The notes: a model not told the origin generated them from the letters alone. A stretch of 64,000 nucleotides of DNA from Gonocerus acuteangulatus (GCA_946811695.1 OX328125.1:54119759-54183758), one strand, 5' to 3'. Shown: positions 1 to 12,140, counted from the stretch's first letter. A program made the numbers and translations.

Positions 1-239
1 GGGGGCAAAGAATGCCAAGCATAACATGGTAGAAAAATAATTGAAAATTTGTTTCCGTCTGTGTCCTTCTGTTTTGAGGGCTCACTGACAGCTGTTCCCG
101 TCACAAAATAAGTAAATAGAATCATAAGATAGTGACATGTCCTTATTTTATTTTATTTGTTGACTGTGCGTTTTATGACACCTTGAGTAAGGCACGAAGA
201 TAAAAGGCCCATACAATTCTAAAGCTGACTTTTCTGGTC

Positions 240-1050
240 GTCCTTCAAATGTGCTAATCTCTAATGCCGAGTTGACTTCTTCCGAATATTCTGTAGTTGG
301 AACTTTTAACTCAAATTGGAAACTACATTCTGGAAAAGATTTGCCGAGGAGTGTTCAATTTCAGCGGAAGAAAGAAGGGCCATTGGAATGCTGATTTAGC
401 TTGTTGTCCTTGAAATGGGCAAATCCCTACTACGGAATATACTCATGCGATTAGCCTGTGGTTAGAGCACATACCTTCAATTCGAGAGTGAGATTCTGAA
501 CAAGGTTTGCCGGGGAGTGTTCACTTTCGGCGGAAGATGGAGACCCTGAGAAGGGCCTTTGGAATGCTGCTTTTGCGTCTTGCCCTTCAAATGGGGTAAG
601 CCCTACAACCGAAAAGACTTCTGCCGAGTATTCTGTAATTGGAACATGTACCTGCAATTGGAAACTAGATTCTGAAAAAAGCTTGGCGGGGACTGTTCAA
701 CTTGGGCGGAAGATAGAAGACCCCGTGAAGGGCCTTTGGATTGCTGCTTTTGCGTCTTTCAATTCAAATGGGGTGAGCCCTACAACCGAATAAACTTCTG
801 CCGAGTATTCTGTAATTGGAACATATACGTGCAATTGGAATCTAGATTCTGAAAAAAGCTTGGCTGGGACTTTTCAACTTGAGCGGAAGATAGAAGACCG
901 TGTGAAGGGCCTTTGGAATACTGATTTTGCTTGTCCTTCAAATAGGCTAATCCCTATTACCGAATCGACTTCTGCCGAGTATTCTGCGGTTAGAGGATAT
1001 ACCAATAGAGATGCTAGATTCTAGAGAAGGTTTGTTGAGGAGTATTCTAG
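240..1050. repeat. Tandem repeat, ~175-190-bp unit, about 4.5 copies
   Basis: Four to five diverged copies of one unit follow each other. Each carries the landmarks 'ctgccgagtattctg', 'ggaac', 'agattctg', 'ggcggaagat', 'gaagggcctttgga' and 'ccttcaaat'. The 'gccgag' landmark recurs near 622, 799 and 973, so the later copies are 174-177 bp apart; the earlier copies are more diverged. No coding frame runs through it. It may be the edge of a satellite array or the inside of a larger element cut off by the window. Confidence 0.85.
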
Positions 1051-2499
1051 CTTGGAGGAGAGCATTAACAACCTCCCTCCATTCAGCCTCCTACCCCTTC
1101 CCCCTTTACGACCGTAATAACGCACCCCTTTCCCCATCCTTAAAACTCCCAACCATTTCTTTCCTCTACAATGATGAAAGTGCTCATTTCACAACAACTT
1201 CCTACTTTAGCTTAAGAAATGTTTCTTCTATAAACCTCTCAGAGTGTATTTTTGTTCAAAGCTTCAACGTACATATTATTTTTTCTTTATTATTTTATAA
1301 TGGCTTTTTTCTTCTAGGAGATAAAAATGGTGTATATTTATGTTCATATACTACAGTAAAAGGTAAAAGATTTATCAGTTGTGAAATAACTGAACATAAT
1401 ATAAGTAGGAAGTATTACTAGCCGTAAATGCGACATATTTACTGATAATGATCGAACAGTTGTTTATAAATAAATCAGAATTCACGAAGAATGCCTGATT
1501 AAAAACAATGAGGGGTTGTCCCAGGTATAAGTAACAGTACCGTCCAGTGATATTACAAAGGCTTATACAAGACAATTTTGGATGAAGTGATACTCATCTA
1601 TTGACAAAATAATAACTTAGAACTACTACAGTTTACTCCTAGAGAGCAGAGATAATACTCTGAAAGATAAAAAAATCAGGAAAACCAGATAATGAATCAC
1701 AAGAACGTATTCGGACGTGGCTTTTGGAGGGAGAGTAGCCGGCCTGAAGAAACTTAAGTGGTTAGGAATTTCTACGAGAAATTTAAGTGCATTTTCTCCC
1801 TCCCTTCATTGTTTGAACCTGCTGTCACCTAAAATCTCGCTTTCTTCAAGGTGTAATTGCAGTAGGTTTGTACATACTCAAATATTCACTTTTTCTATTC
1901 CAAGCTTCGGAAATGATACTAAGAATAGCAAACTTATGGTAACGCGCTATGATTACCTAGTTCCTGCTGATTTACAAGACTTCATGACAATGATTTTATA
2001 AATGGTTGTGATTTTCCCCAGTCACTAAGTTATACAGGGAGAAAGCTGATAATGTGAATGAACGAGAATTCATTGATCAAAAGGCAGGTGGTCGGAGCAC
2101 GTGTCCAGGAAGCCCTTGACACAGCCTCTGCTCGAGTTACTAGAACAGCCAGGAGGCTGAGTTTTTCTTTTATGACATCACCGATATCACTCATATAGCC
2201 CACATCTGTTATAAATAAACTATGGGCCCTAACAATATGGTCAAGCTGCCCGAGCACATTCTGGTTGTCCATAGGTGGGTTTTCACTCTTCTATGACTCA
2301 GCAATTCTCTCATGGACTGAAGGACATAATGTGAAATCACGAGCGAGTACTGGAGATTTTATCTCCTAGACGTATCGTAATTACTCCATTCAACCTTTAG
2401 GACGCATTTAAAGCATATATTGATCACAATTCTAATTCTTACAATGTAGTTCGTTCTTGAATCATGTATCAGTACTCCGCTCTGAGTCACGCTGTTTGT
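1051..2499. other. AT-rich stretch, nothing recognised
   Basis: I see no repeat family, domain or RNA gene. The open frames here (for example 1011-1421) match nothing I recognise and have no supporting signals. Confidence 0.5.
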
Positions 2500-2526
2500 T
2501 ACGTTCTAGCTAGTCATCATTTCATA

Positions 2527-2537
<11 letters not shown>

Positions 2538-2577
<40 letters not shown>
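2538..2577. repeat. (TA)n microsatellite
   Basis: Pure TA dinucleotides preceded by a short (TG)n run. It lies inside family-B element remains. Confidence 0.98.
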
Positions 2578-2579
<2 letters not shown>

Positions 2580-2652
2580 TTTGCTAATTGAATGCTATGT
2601 ACCAAGTTTCGTGACGAAAAAACAAAAACTCTGGCCGCTATCGTGTTAACAG

Positions 2653-2663
<11 letters not shown>

Positions 2664-2735
<72 letters not shown>
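2664..2735. repeat. (TA)n microsatellite with (CA)n shoulder
   Basis: (AC)n runs directly into (AT)n. It sits at the usual microsatellite position of family-B elements, just before their 3' end. Confidence 0.98.
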
Positions 2736-2738
<3 letters not shown>

Positions 2739-3133
2739 TTTAACGGGGGTCATTTTCGGTGTCTACTAGGTAGGATCGATAAAGTTTTGAAGAAATTTTT
2801 CAAAAATTCCGTCATGAGTCCAACCTCAATAGCTACTTTCCTTCGGAGGAAAGTGCTAAAACGTGACAGAGCCACTAAGCTGACTCCTTAGGGATTGTTA
2901 AACCCTAGTGTGTATAGAGTGTCTGACAGACAGCATACATACAAACAGACAAAAATTCTAAAAATCATTGTTTTGCGTACTATTGCGTTGATAAAGGCCC
3001 CAGTAACAGTTTTTTTCCATATATCTCCCATGTACAGACAGCGATCCGTTAGAATTTTCTTATATATGTGTAGATTGTTTTCAAACCTTTGGAGGCTTGG
3101 GGACGGTAAAGTAGTAACTTCTTGTTCAAACTA

Positions 3134-4224
<1,091 letters not shown>

Positions 4225-4463
4225 TCCCGTAACTGGCCACGAGGGCCCTGAAGAGCAGATACTACAGATGTATCTGATTCATGACCATACGGCACACTAG
4301 GGAGACAGTGTGGTCAGTACTATGCTCCGGCCGCCTGATTTCCCCTTAGGCGCTTCGACTGCTAGAGTCATTAGCACCCAAGGTACCCATTACTCAATTA
4401 GGATTTGAACTCAGGTCATCCAACTTATTAGTCCAGTACTCTACTACTGAGCTAACCTCGCCC
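4225..4463 (-). mobile_element. tRNA-derived SINE, family S1, minus strand
   Basis: Read on the minus strand from 4463, it starts GGGCGAGGTTAGCTCAGTAG, a pol III A box, followed by a B-box-like 'gagttcaaatcc'. The body then contains 'gggtaccttgggtgctaatgactctagcag'-type text. The same head and body occur on the plus strand at 39622-39925. It is diverged and has no conserved tRNA folding, so I call it a SINE and not a tRNA gene. Confidence 0.8.
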
Positions 4464-4675
4464 TATTTGTTTCATAGGGTACTGAAATTAACCAGCCATG
4501 TCTGGAGAGATTTGACATTTATAAAAACGAATTGTGGTATAAGATCTAACGATCTTCTAAAAAGAATCTCAAGAAAAGCACGAAACAGCGATTTTTCAGT
4601 AGGGATAAGCTATATACTTGTCATGAAAGGCTATAAAAAAGCGGGGATTTTGAATAGAACACGTCATCAATCTAT

Positions 4676-4679
<4 letters not shown>

Positions 4680-4749
<70 letters not shown>
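4680..4749. repeat. (TA)n microsatellite
   Basis: Seventy bases of uninterrupted TA. Confidence 0.98.
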
Positions 4750-4751
<2 letters not shown>

Positions 4752-4833
4752 GGAGGGCTGCAGACCCGCCAGCCTCTCCTTATATACGCTCATGCTCGTA
4801 GCCCATAGATAACGGGTTATCTCTAGATTATCT

Positions 4834-4874
4834 GTTTCTTGACACTGGTCCGGAGCGCCCCACTGTCAAGAAAC
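4834..4874. repeat. Hairpin, 15-bp arms
   Basis: GTTTCTTGACACTGG at 4834-4848 pairs with CCACTGTCAAGAAAC at 4860-4874, with one mismatch and an 11-base GC-rich loop. It could be a MITE core. Confidence 0.7.
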
Positions 4875-5030
4875 ATTATACTTTGTTTACTTATATATTG
4901 ATATATAACATATAGTATGACGGGGACCATGCTATATTAAATTAGGTCGTAGCGTTAATTTTGGTGACACATTATTTAACGCAATAAAATAGCTGCTTAT
5001 CTGCCGTGACGAAGCACGGGTATTCGGCTA

Positions 5031-5031
<1 letters not shown>

Positions 5032-5125
<94 letters not shown>
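5032..5125. repeat. (TA)n microsatellite after a GC hairpin
   Basis: TA repeats with a few CA steps. Just upstream (5006-5031), 'ccgtgacgaagcacgg' forms a short hairpin followed by 'gtattcggctag', a layout that looks like the end of a DNA element. Confidence 0.9.
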
Positions 5126-5128
<3 letters not shown>

Positions 5129-6114
5129 GATAGAGACCAAAATTTCGTCCAAAGTATTTCTTATTTCTTAATCGATATTGGCGGTTGCTTGGTTACAAGA
5201 ATGATGACGTATTAATATCACATGTTTTTCAGTTATGTTCCAAGGTATTAAAATTTAATAGATTGGAAAATAACTGTGCATTGTAACACTTGTTACAATG
5301 AAAATAAACACATTTTGAAGTAAAGTGTATTACAATATTAAAAGAAAAGAGGCTTAGCAGCGAACCTGGCAAAATAGCAGCAGTAAATTTACAAAAAAAG
5401 CCCGTTATATAGAACTAATGAACGTTATAAATTTTTAAATTAATTAAAATCAATAATTGAGGACCAGGGGTTGACCTGAAGTGCCCACTCAAAAATGTGC
5501 TCTTAATGAACATAATATGCGTTACCTAAAAATGAAACTAGCACTAATAAGTCTCAAAAATAATTAAAAATCAGTTTGAATTGGAAGAGCAAGTAATAAG
5601 AGGCAGCTGGTGCTAGCAATTATATAGCTGAAAATGTTAAATAAAATAATATTGTATTAGTTGCCTTAGAAACTGCTGCGAGACGTTCTTTTCCCATTTA
5701 TAATTCGAGTCAGAAAGATCGTAAGGCACATGCTAAACGTGCTTAGTATTCACATCGTCTCCACACCGATTACGGATTCAATTAGAACGCTCGTGAGATG
5801 GTTGGAAATGAAGTCAGCCATCTTCCACGAAGAACGTAGATATATTTAAAGGGCCTTGTACAGCTTTGAATTGCTCGTTTTGAAGCGTGAGAAAGAATTA
5901 ATGTCAAACACAAGCTATTAATATTGAATCACGCATGAGCTAAGAAAACAAAGCGATTATGATACTAATGGAAAATCAGAAATGTCCGACTTGCAGGACT
6001 TTTATAGAAATGAAGATGGCTAGCCATTGACGTGATAAGAACTCAAGAAATGGTTGGGATTCAGTTAAGAGAAAACGCCAGATTATCAGAAAAAAATATA
6101 TTTTGAACCCGGAG
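5126..6114. other. AT-rich stretch with one small palindrome
   Basis: Nothing coding is recognised. CATTGTAACA/TGTTACAATG at 5279-5300 is a perfect 10-bp inverted repeat with a 2-base centre. Confidence 0.5.
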
Positions 6115-6305
6115 CGTATATTGGAAATAAATTCGGGGGGGGGGGGACTGGGATCACCGGGGAATTTGAGGGGTATGGGAAACTAACAACCTAAAACTTG
6201 GAACAGTTAGCCAATGCTATACACAAGAAAAAAAAAATTATAGGTTTTATGGCACATTTTTACCGATTAAATCAAAATTTCGGGGGGGGGGGGGAGTGCA
6301 ACCCG
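6115..6305 (+). mobile_element. G-tract MITE-like repeat, copy 1
   Basis: It shares 'gcgtatat-ggaaataa-ttcgg' followed by a G run, and later 'ggcacatttttacc-att-aaatcaaaatttc' followed by a second G run and 'tgcaacc', with 10121-10377. Two copies in the window show that it is a dispersed repeat. The ends of this copy are worn. Confidence 0.65.
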
Positions 6306-6835
6306 CATGCTCTTTGCAGCTTTCTTCGGCAATAAATGGATAGGTGATGAAGGAAGACCACGATAACTTTTAGGTGACCATGGATAAGTGTGGGACAATG
6401 TATAAGTGATCTTACCCGCTCCCAAGTAGTCAATCTCGTCACCATTTTATTTACAAAAAGTCCGTCACGCAGGAACTGCATAACTAAGCATATTCCTCAG
6501 AATTTGGGTAGTGTAGACTGCTTTCGAGAATAATTTGCAGAATTTCCAGAATAATTTGCTGAAAATAGCCTATATAAATAAAATAAAAACATCTCTTTTA
6601 ATTTTGTAATGAGTAACTGTTCAATTATTAATTTTGTAATTAATTAGCTTCCAGAGTTATGTTTATACATGGTACAACACTACTTAATAAATACAAAGAA
6701 CAAAACTTCATATTTTCGTATTTTGATCTGACGCAGGAACAGCATAGAGTCCCTCTAGTATGGTAGAAAGCGCTCCTTGCGGCGGCCTTGCGAGCCTACC
6801 TCTGGCGGGCTAATTCTATTGAAATATTATACAAT

Positions 6836-7320
6836 GTAAACCCCCCTTTCCGATTGACCGATTTAGCTCATTTTTACAACACTTCTTTCTCATCAGATTC
6901 CCAGGACGTATACCGCGTTTCGTTACAATAAAGCAGAAATTGCGACCGGTATGAGTATATTAGTAATTTGGGTCCGGAGTAAACCTCTCCTACTAATGAA
7001 CCGATTTAGTTTATTTTTACAGCCCACTTTCCTCTATAGATTACCACTACGAATATTGAGTTTCGTCGAAACATAACAAAAATTACGGCTGGTAGTAGCG
7101 AATTGGTAATGTGAGTCCGGAGTAAACCCCCCCCCCCCTTCTAATGTACCGGTTTAGTTTGTTATTACAACCCATTTTTCTCTGTAGATTAATACTACGA
7201 ATACCAAGTTTTGTTGAAATATATTAAAAACTACGGGGTGCATGGTCAAATTAGTGTTTTTGGGTCCGAGGTAAACCCCCCCTTCCTTTGGACCGATTTT
7301 GTTAGTTTACGAACTCGTTC
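6836..7320 (+). repeat. Internal tandem repeat, ~143-bp unit, ~3.3 copies
   Basis: Each unit opens with 'gtaaac' plus a C run and 'ccgatttag', then 'ttacaac', 'ctttct', 'agatta', 'cgaata' and 'aaatta-gg'. Units start at about 6836, 6979, 7122 and 7271. One to two related units occur in the second family-B copy near 39304-39470. Confidence 0.85.
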
Positions 7321-9108
7321 AATCGTTTGCTAATTGAACGCTACATACCAAGTTTCGTGACAAAAACCAAAAACTCTGGCCGCTATCGTGTTAACAGACA
7401 CATACATATCTGTATCTATATTAGTCCCCAGTACAGCGTCCTTTTTTTAAGTTGATTACAAAAGTGGTAAAAATCGTCTTAGTGACTTTATTTTGACGAG
7501 TCTACCACACTGTAAACTTTTCCAAGTCTGTGTTGGGCGCTTTACTACACACATAGGACCTAAACCTGTCGTTCTAACGCGGTTCCCTTTATTCATTACA
7601 AAACTCGAATTCTTTATTTTATTCAGAAGATTATATATAGAATCAAATGAAAATGATTTTGTCCGACAGAAAAGAGGGCGCGATCATCGTGTCCGGCGGC
7701 CTCAATATGTCTCTCTAGCACGGTATGTTTTTTTTTAATTACAACACACCTAATTTTTAATTTCATTTACTAAAAAAAGTCCGTCTCACAGGAACTGCAT
7801 CATCTTAGCGCGGTTCCGTTCATATCCCTAGTCTAATTTGGAAAGATTAAAATAGAAGCAGTTATTATTTTGGTTCCACCAGTCTTCTTTTTTTTTTAAT
7901 TAATTATTATAATGGCGAGTCAACACTTAAGTTCACTAACGCCATTCCTGTGTGTAGTAAAGTCTTGAAAGGTCATGATTTACAATCTTACCTGGAAGGG
8001 TCGGCTACCACTAGAAACTGTCCCGCTAGTTACAAGGTCTTGGAATCCTGGAAATCTATATTTCGAACAATAAATTGTTTTTGTTATTTTACTTAACCAG
8101 CTTTATTGTCAAATACATTATCCAACTATAAGCAATTAAAAAATAAGAAGGAATAAAACAGACAAAAAGAACCATTCCAATAAACGAAATCAATTAATTT
8201 AAAGTTTTAAGCACTTATTTCACCAATTGACATCGCCTAATTAAAACTTTCTTCAGAACCTTTTTTGTAGAGCATTTAGTAAGCTTTCGAATGGTAATCT
8301 TCCGCTTCTTAAGATCTCATCTTAAGATTGTCAACGGTATTCGAGATACTAACGAAAGTATACAAAGTTACCAAAACGTTTTTTGTCTGTTAATAAAATA
8401 TTTTATTTTAACCCTTCCTTTACTCTAAACGTAACAAAAATTTCAACATATTAGTGTTGATGAAATTCGAACATGCAGAAAATGTTTCAACTGTATCCCA
8501 TAATTCTAAGTACCAAAATCAAAGACAAACAACCCTCCCTAGGAAGGACGCTAGGCAGTTGAAAAGCTATATCTTGGCACTTATTTCTCCGATTGACATC
8601 GCCTAATCAAAACTTTCATTAGAACCTTTTTTTTAGAGCATTTAATAAGCTTTCTAATGGTATTCTTTCGTTTACCAAGATTCTCAACCTTTTTCGAGAT
8701 ATTAAGGAAAGTAAACAAAGTTACTAAAACTTTTTATGTCTGTTAATAAAATATTTTATTCTAACCCTTCCTTAACTCCAAACGTAACCAAAATTTCAAC
8801 ATATTAGTTTTGATGAAAGTAGAAGATGCAGACAATGTTTCAACTGAATCCCATGATTCTAAGTACCCAAACCAAAAACGGTATTCAAAAACTATTTTTC
8901 CAATTTTCTCGAAAACGGTTAAAGCTATTGCCTTGAAAATGATTTCAATCGTTTTCCTAGCCCAGGAAGCATATAAAACGAGTACTTACAAGCTTATGAA
9001 CTCAAAAACGTAAGCGTTACGATTTTTTTTGCGCGAATTTCGCCCCAAATTTTGTACCAAATTTCATCAAAATCGAACCATTCGTCTAGGAGCTACAGAG
9101 CAAACAGG

Positions 9109-9111
<3 letters not shown>

Positions 9112-9196
<85 letters not shown>
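9112..9196. repeat. (TA)n microsatellite inside family A
   Basis: TA repeat with CA interruptions, between 'gcaaacaggca' and 'caaatttgaaccaccgttattttcgg', the standard family-A position. Confidence 0.98.
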
Positions 9197-9198
<2 letters not shown>

Positions 9199-9410
9199 AA
9201 TTTGAACCACCGTTATTTTCGGTTTCTAGGGGTTCTGAAACGCGAAATTTGGAATGGTCAACTTCCACTTAGCACGATTTTCCCACAAAAAACATATTCG
9301 TTGGACGGATTCTGCTGGTTAACGAATTTGACCTTTAAAATGAGACAAACGATTCTTTTAGAAAATATCGTAAAGACGGACAATTTTCCAGTCCGTGAAG
9401 AGCAGAACAG

Positions 9411-9480
<70 letters not shown>
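9411..9480. repeat. (TA)n microsatellite inside family A
   Basis: A second microsatellite block that ends near the TA target of the next insertion. Confidence 0.98.
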
Positions 9481-9481
<1 letters not shown>

Positions 9482-9491
9482 CATTTATATA

Positions 9492-9868
9492 CAGGGTCCC
9501 CCCCCAAAAAAAAAAACTTCAGGAATCGATGCAACATGAAAAAAGAAAAAAAGAATGTCCTTTGGCATATATTGCAAATTTTTTTGAAGTAATAACCCGA
9601 AATTCGGTTTGGGGTTGTCACATGTCGTTTTTTGCGGAAATTAAAGTAGGAGGGAGTGTGGGGAGAGGGTGAGGGGTACAACATATTTTTCATTATTTCT
9701 ATTGATTTTTTTTTTTTTTTGTTTTTCTCGGAAACGAAGAAAAAGCGAGGTATATACCGAAAAAGCGAGGTACCGCGAAGGTAGCGAGGTAAAAAGCTAA
9801 GAACAGTTTTTCTTTCTTTTTTTATTCCTGAACCCCGAAGTTTGTCTGTTTATTTTGGGGACACCTTG
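9492..9868. mobile_element. Mariner-type MITE, TIR CAGGGT..CCCC, TA duplication
   Basis: The left end CAGGGTCCCC and right end GGGGACACCTTG are imperfect inverted repeats flanked by TA (9490-9491 and 9869-9870). The left end resembles that of the fold-back at 21289. It has no coding capacity. Confidence 0.6.
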
Positions 9869-9874
9869 TATCTA

Positions 9875-10118
9875 CAGTAGACTCTCCCTTATCCCGCGTT
9901 CTCTTAACCTACGTTCTCTCTAATCCGGCGGTCTCCAAAAGGATGAGTGACGGATCTCGGAACTCGCCGGAGCTAGACCGGTTCGAGGGTTCCTAGAACA
10001 CCTTCCCTTCCTAGTTTCCTTGTTTCGTTGTATTTCATTGAATGGATGTCGAAGAAGACAAATGTGGTTTTAGAGGTAGGAACTTGTTATTCTACAAAGA
10101 AAATAAATGTTTTTACTG
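9875..10118. mobile_element. Pogo-like MITE candidate
   Basis: CAGTAGACTCTCCCTTATCC, with repeated 'gcgttctc/taatccg' text, looks like a pogo/Jerky-type 5' end. The right end is ACTG and TA flanks both sides. Only the outer five bases are inverted, so the right boundary is uncertain. Confidence 0.4.
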
Positions 10119-10120
10119 TA

Positions 10121-10377
10121 TGGGCGTATATAGGAAATAATTTCGGGTGGGGCTGGGAAAATTTCGGAGGGGGGGGGGGCTGAGACCATTTCCTGGGTAT
10201 GAAATATGAAAAATTTAGAATTTGGAATAGTTTTAGGCAACTAAAACGCTATTACGCCTAAAATAAACTAGTTTTCATTAACTATCTTATTTAATTTATT
10301 TTTAAGGTATTAATGACACATTTTTACCATGAAATGAAAATTTCAGGGGGGGGGGGCTGCAACCCCCTCAGCCCATG
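10121..10377 (+). mobile_element. G-tract MITE-like repeat, copy 2, with 10-bp duplication
   Basis: It begins TGGGCGTATATAGG and ends CAGCCCATG, with TGGGC/GCCCA as a short TIR. TTTTACTGTA flanks it at 10111-10120 and 10378-10387, an apparent 10-bp target duplication. A related but more worn copy lies at 6115-6305. Because the left flank is itself the end of the preceding MITE, this insertion came later. Confidence 0.55.
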
Positions 10378-11339
10378 TTTTACTGTATATATATTTATAT
10401 ATAGTTATTTTCATGATATATGCGTTGTGAAACGTGTAATTTTCTAGTCAGCAACCAGCAGATTGCGTAAGGTTAACCTCATAAGGGGATTTCCTCCCTT
10501 TGGAGGGAGGGAGGAAACGTGCTGAAAAGGAACTTGCTGGTTAACAGGATTTTGCGCGCGCTTTAGTACCACTTTCAAAATTTAAGAAATTGGAAAAATT
10601 TTTTTTATTATTATTTTTAATTATAATTAATTATTATAATAATAATTATTAGTTTTTATAAGTTTGCGTCTTTTCTTTTGTCGGACACCTATTTTTTTAA
10701 GATACATGTTTTATTTGAAACAGAAGGAAATTGATCTCATAACTTTTGTAATCGAAAAACGTAACCTCCCGTGAGTGACATATTTAGGTTGTCGGACTGA
10801 AGAAAGGGGACCGAAAATTTGTCGGACAAGTAATGGACTATCATCGTTAGGCCATTTTTAGTAAATGAAATTAAAAATTAGGTGTGTTGTAATAAAAAAA
10901 ACATACCGTGCTAGAGAGACATATTGAGGCCGCCGGACACGATGATCGCGCCCTCTTTTCTGTCGGACAAAATCATTTTCATTTGATTCTATATATAATC
11001 TTCTGAATAAAATAAAGAATTCGAGTTTTGTAATGAATAAAGGGAACCGCGTTAGAACGACAGGTTTAGCTCCTATTTGTGTAGTAAAACGCCCAACACA
11101 GACTTGGAAAAGTTTACAGTGTGGTAGACTCGTCAAAATGAAGTCACTAAGACCATTTTTAGCACTTTTGTAATCAACTTAAAAAAAGGACGCTGTACTG
11201 GGGACTATATATTTATATAGATATATATAAATTTTTTAGGAGCGATAAAGATTTGAAGAAATTTTTCAAAAATTCTGTCATGAGTGCAACCTCAATAGCT
11301 ACTTTCCTCCAGAGGAAAGAGCTAAAACAGACGCCTTAC

Positions 11340-12140
11340 CAAACCCACCTTTCCAGGCACTTATTTCGAAAACTAAAGATATCTCGAAAAACTTTATTGA
11401 ATAAAACTTGTAGGAAATTGAATCAGCTTTCATTTGTTATAGAATGGTCTTGTCCATAGGACCCAAGGTTTTCGAGATATAAGTGAAACCCCGAAAAATG
11501 GGGCCTTCTAAACCCCCCCTCCCCCCCGGCACAAAGGCTACGGGCGAGGTCTTTTGATACGTTGTCTCCCTAACTAGCCGAAACAAAGTTATGAAGTCAA
11601 AAATTTTGTTCCAAACATTTCCATCTATAAATCTTAGTAACCTGGACTATTAGTCGCTAAATTTCAGATTTCACGATTAACACTGAAATTATTTTTACGT
11701 TTGAAGGAAAATACATAAAATAGCAAAGTAATATACATTATTAGGGAATTCAATACTCTACAACCCTATAACTGTTATATATTTTTTGGGCTCATCGTTG
11801 AAGAGTTATCCCGTCAAAAAGGGGAAAAAATATGCGGCGAAAGCGTTTTTCCCCAAAATGACCGACTTTCAAGAGCGGATATTTCGAAACCTAAAGATAC
11901 CTCGAAAAACTGTATAGAATAGAACTTGTAGGAAATTTAATTAACTTTCATTTGTTATAGAATAGTCATGTCGCTAGGACGCAGGGTTTCCGAGATATAA
12001 GTGACCTTCTGAACCCCCCCCCCTCCCCCTCGGCACAAAGGCTAGGGGCGAGGACTTTTGATATGTTCACCTCCTATCCAGCCCAAACAAAGTTACGAAG
12101 TCAAAAATTGTGTTCCAAAAATTTCCATCTATAACTGTTC
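11340..12140 (+). repeat. Two tandem copies of a ~514-bp unit
   Basis: 'atttcgaaa-ctaaagata-ctcgaaaaact' at ~11367 recurs at ~11881. 'ttcatttgttatagaat', a C-rich run, 'cggcacaaaggcta', 'caaagttatgaagtcaaaaatt' and 'atttccatctataa' follow in both copies. The second copy is partial. The repeat family is not recognised. Confidence 0.8.

Larger units (their letters stand above)
2500..2870 (+). mobile_element. Helentron-like family B, 3' part only
   Basis: The text 'ccaagtttcgtgacgaaaa...ctggccgctatcgtg' near 2600 is nearly identical to that near 7350 inside the fuller family-B copy. It is followed by a (TA)n tract and then by the family-B 3' end: 'tcattttcgg', 'caacctcaatagctac' and the hairpin CTTTCC-TTCGG-AGGAAAG, closing with GTGCTAAAAC. 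The 5' half is missing. Confidence 0.65.
7776..10526 (+). mobile_element. Helentron-like family A, copy 1, with three MITE-like inserts
   Basis: It starts AAAAGTCCGTCTCACAGGAA and has the sub-terminal TTAGCGCGGTTCC at ~7804-7816. Long internal repeats ('gattgacatcgcctaat', 'ttaataaaatattttatt') appear twice (~8200 and ~8580). (TA)n tracts lie at 9112-9196 and 9411-9480. The 3' hairpin near 10490-10515 (TTTCCTCCCT / AGGGAGGAAA) leads to a decayed CGTGCTGAAAA terminus. Compared with the copies at 48024 and 50105, about 890 bp at 9492-10377 is extra and resolves into three smaller elements. Confidence 0.75.
7424..11205. mobile_element. DNA transposon-like element with ~350-bp inverted arms
   Basis: The left arm (7424-7775) and right arm (10856-11205) are near-identical inverted copies beginning GTCCCCAGTACAGCGTCC. 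A TA dinucleotide flanks each side (7422-7423 and 11206-11207). Without the family-A element inserted at ~7776-10526, the native length is about 1 kb. TA duplication and long TIRs suggest a Tc1/mariner-type non-autonomous element, but no transposase is present. Short open frames within the arms mirror each other because the arms are inverted copies; they are not genes. Confidence 0.75.
6455..11326 (+). mobile_element. Helentron-like family B element, split by nested insertions
   Basis: The 5' end is at about 6455, AAAAGTCCGTCACGCAGGAA, nearly the same start as family A. Four ~143-bp tandem units follow (6836-7320), then a short TA tract. The element resumes at 11208 after an inserted DNA element and ends with hairpin CTTTCCTC-CA-GAGGAAAG (11302-11319) and GCTAAAAC. 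There is no terminal inverted repeat, and it carries internal minisatellite repeats and a TA microsatellite. This matches the known layout of non-autonomous Helentron elements (HINEs). No Rep/helicase protein is present, so the class is inferred from structure alone. Confidence 0.65.

Noticed and set aside
1011..1421. 136-residue frame
   Set aside because: No domain, low codon structure, and it overlaps the end of a tandem repeat.
6836..7320. CRISPR array or similar spaced repeat
   Set aside because: The units are ~143 bp, diverged along their whole length and without spacer/repeat alternation. They are minisatellite units inside a mobile element.
7493..7738. 81-residue frame repeated on the opposite strand at 10858-11136
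   Set aside because: Both come from the inverted arms of one DNA element. The duplication explains the apparent conservation.
9052..9693. Long frames rich in YIYIYI on both strands
   Set aside because: They are translations of (TA)n tracts, as are similar frames at 2592, 2895, 4596, 5006, 28579, 39239, 49469 and elsewhere.
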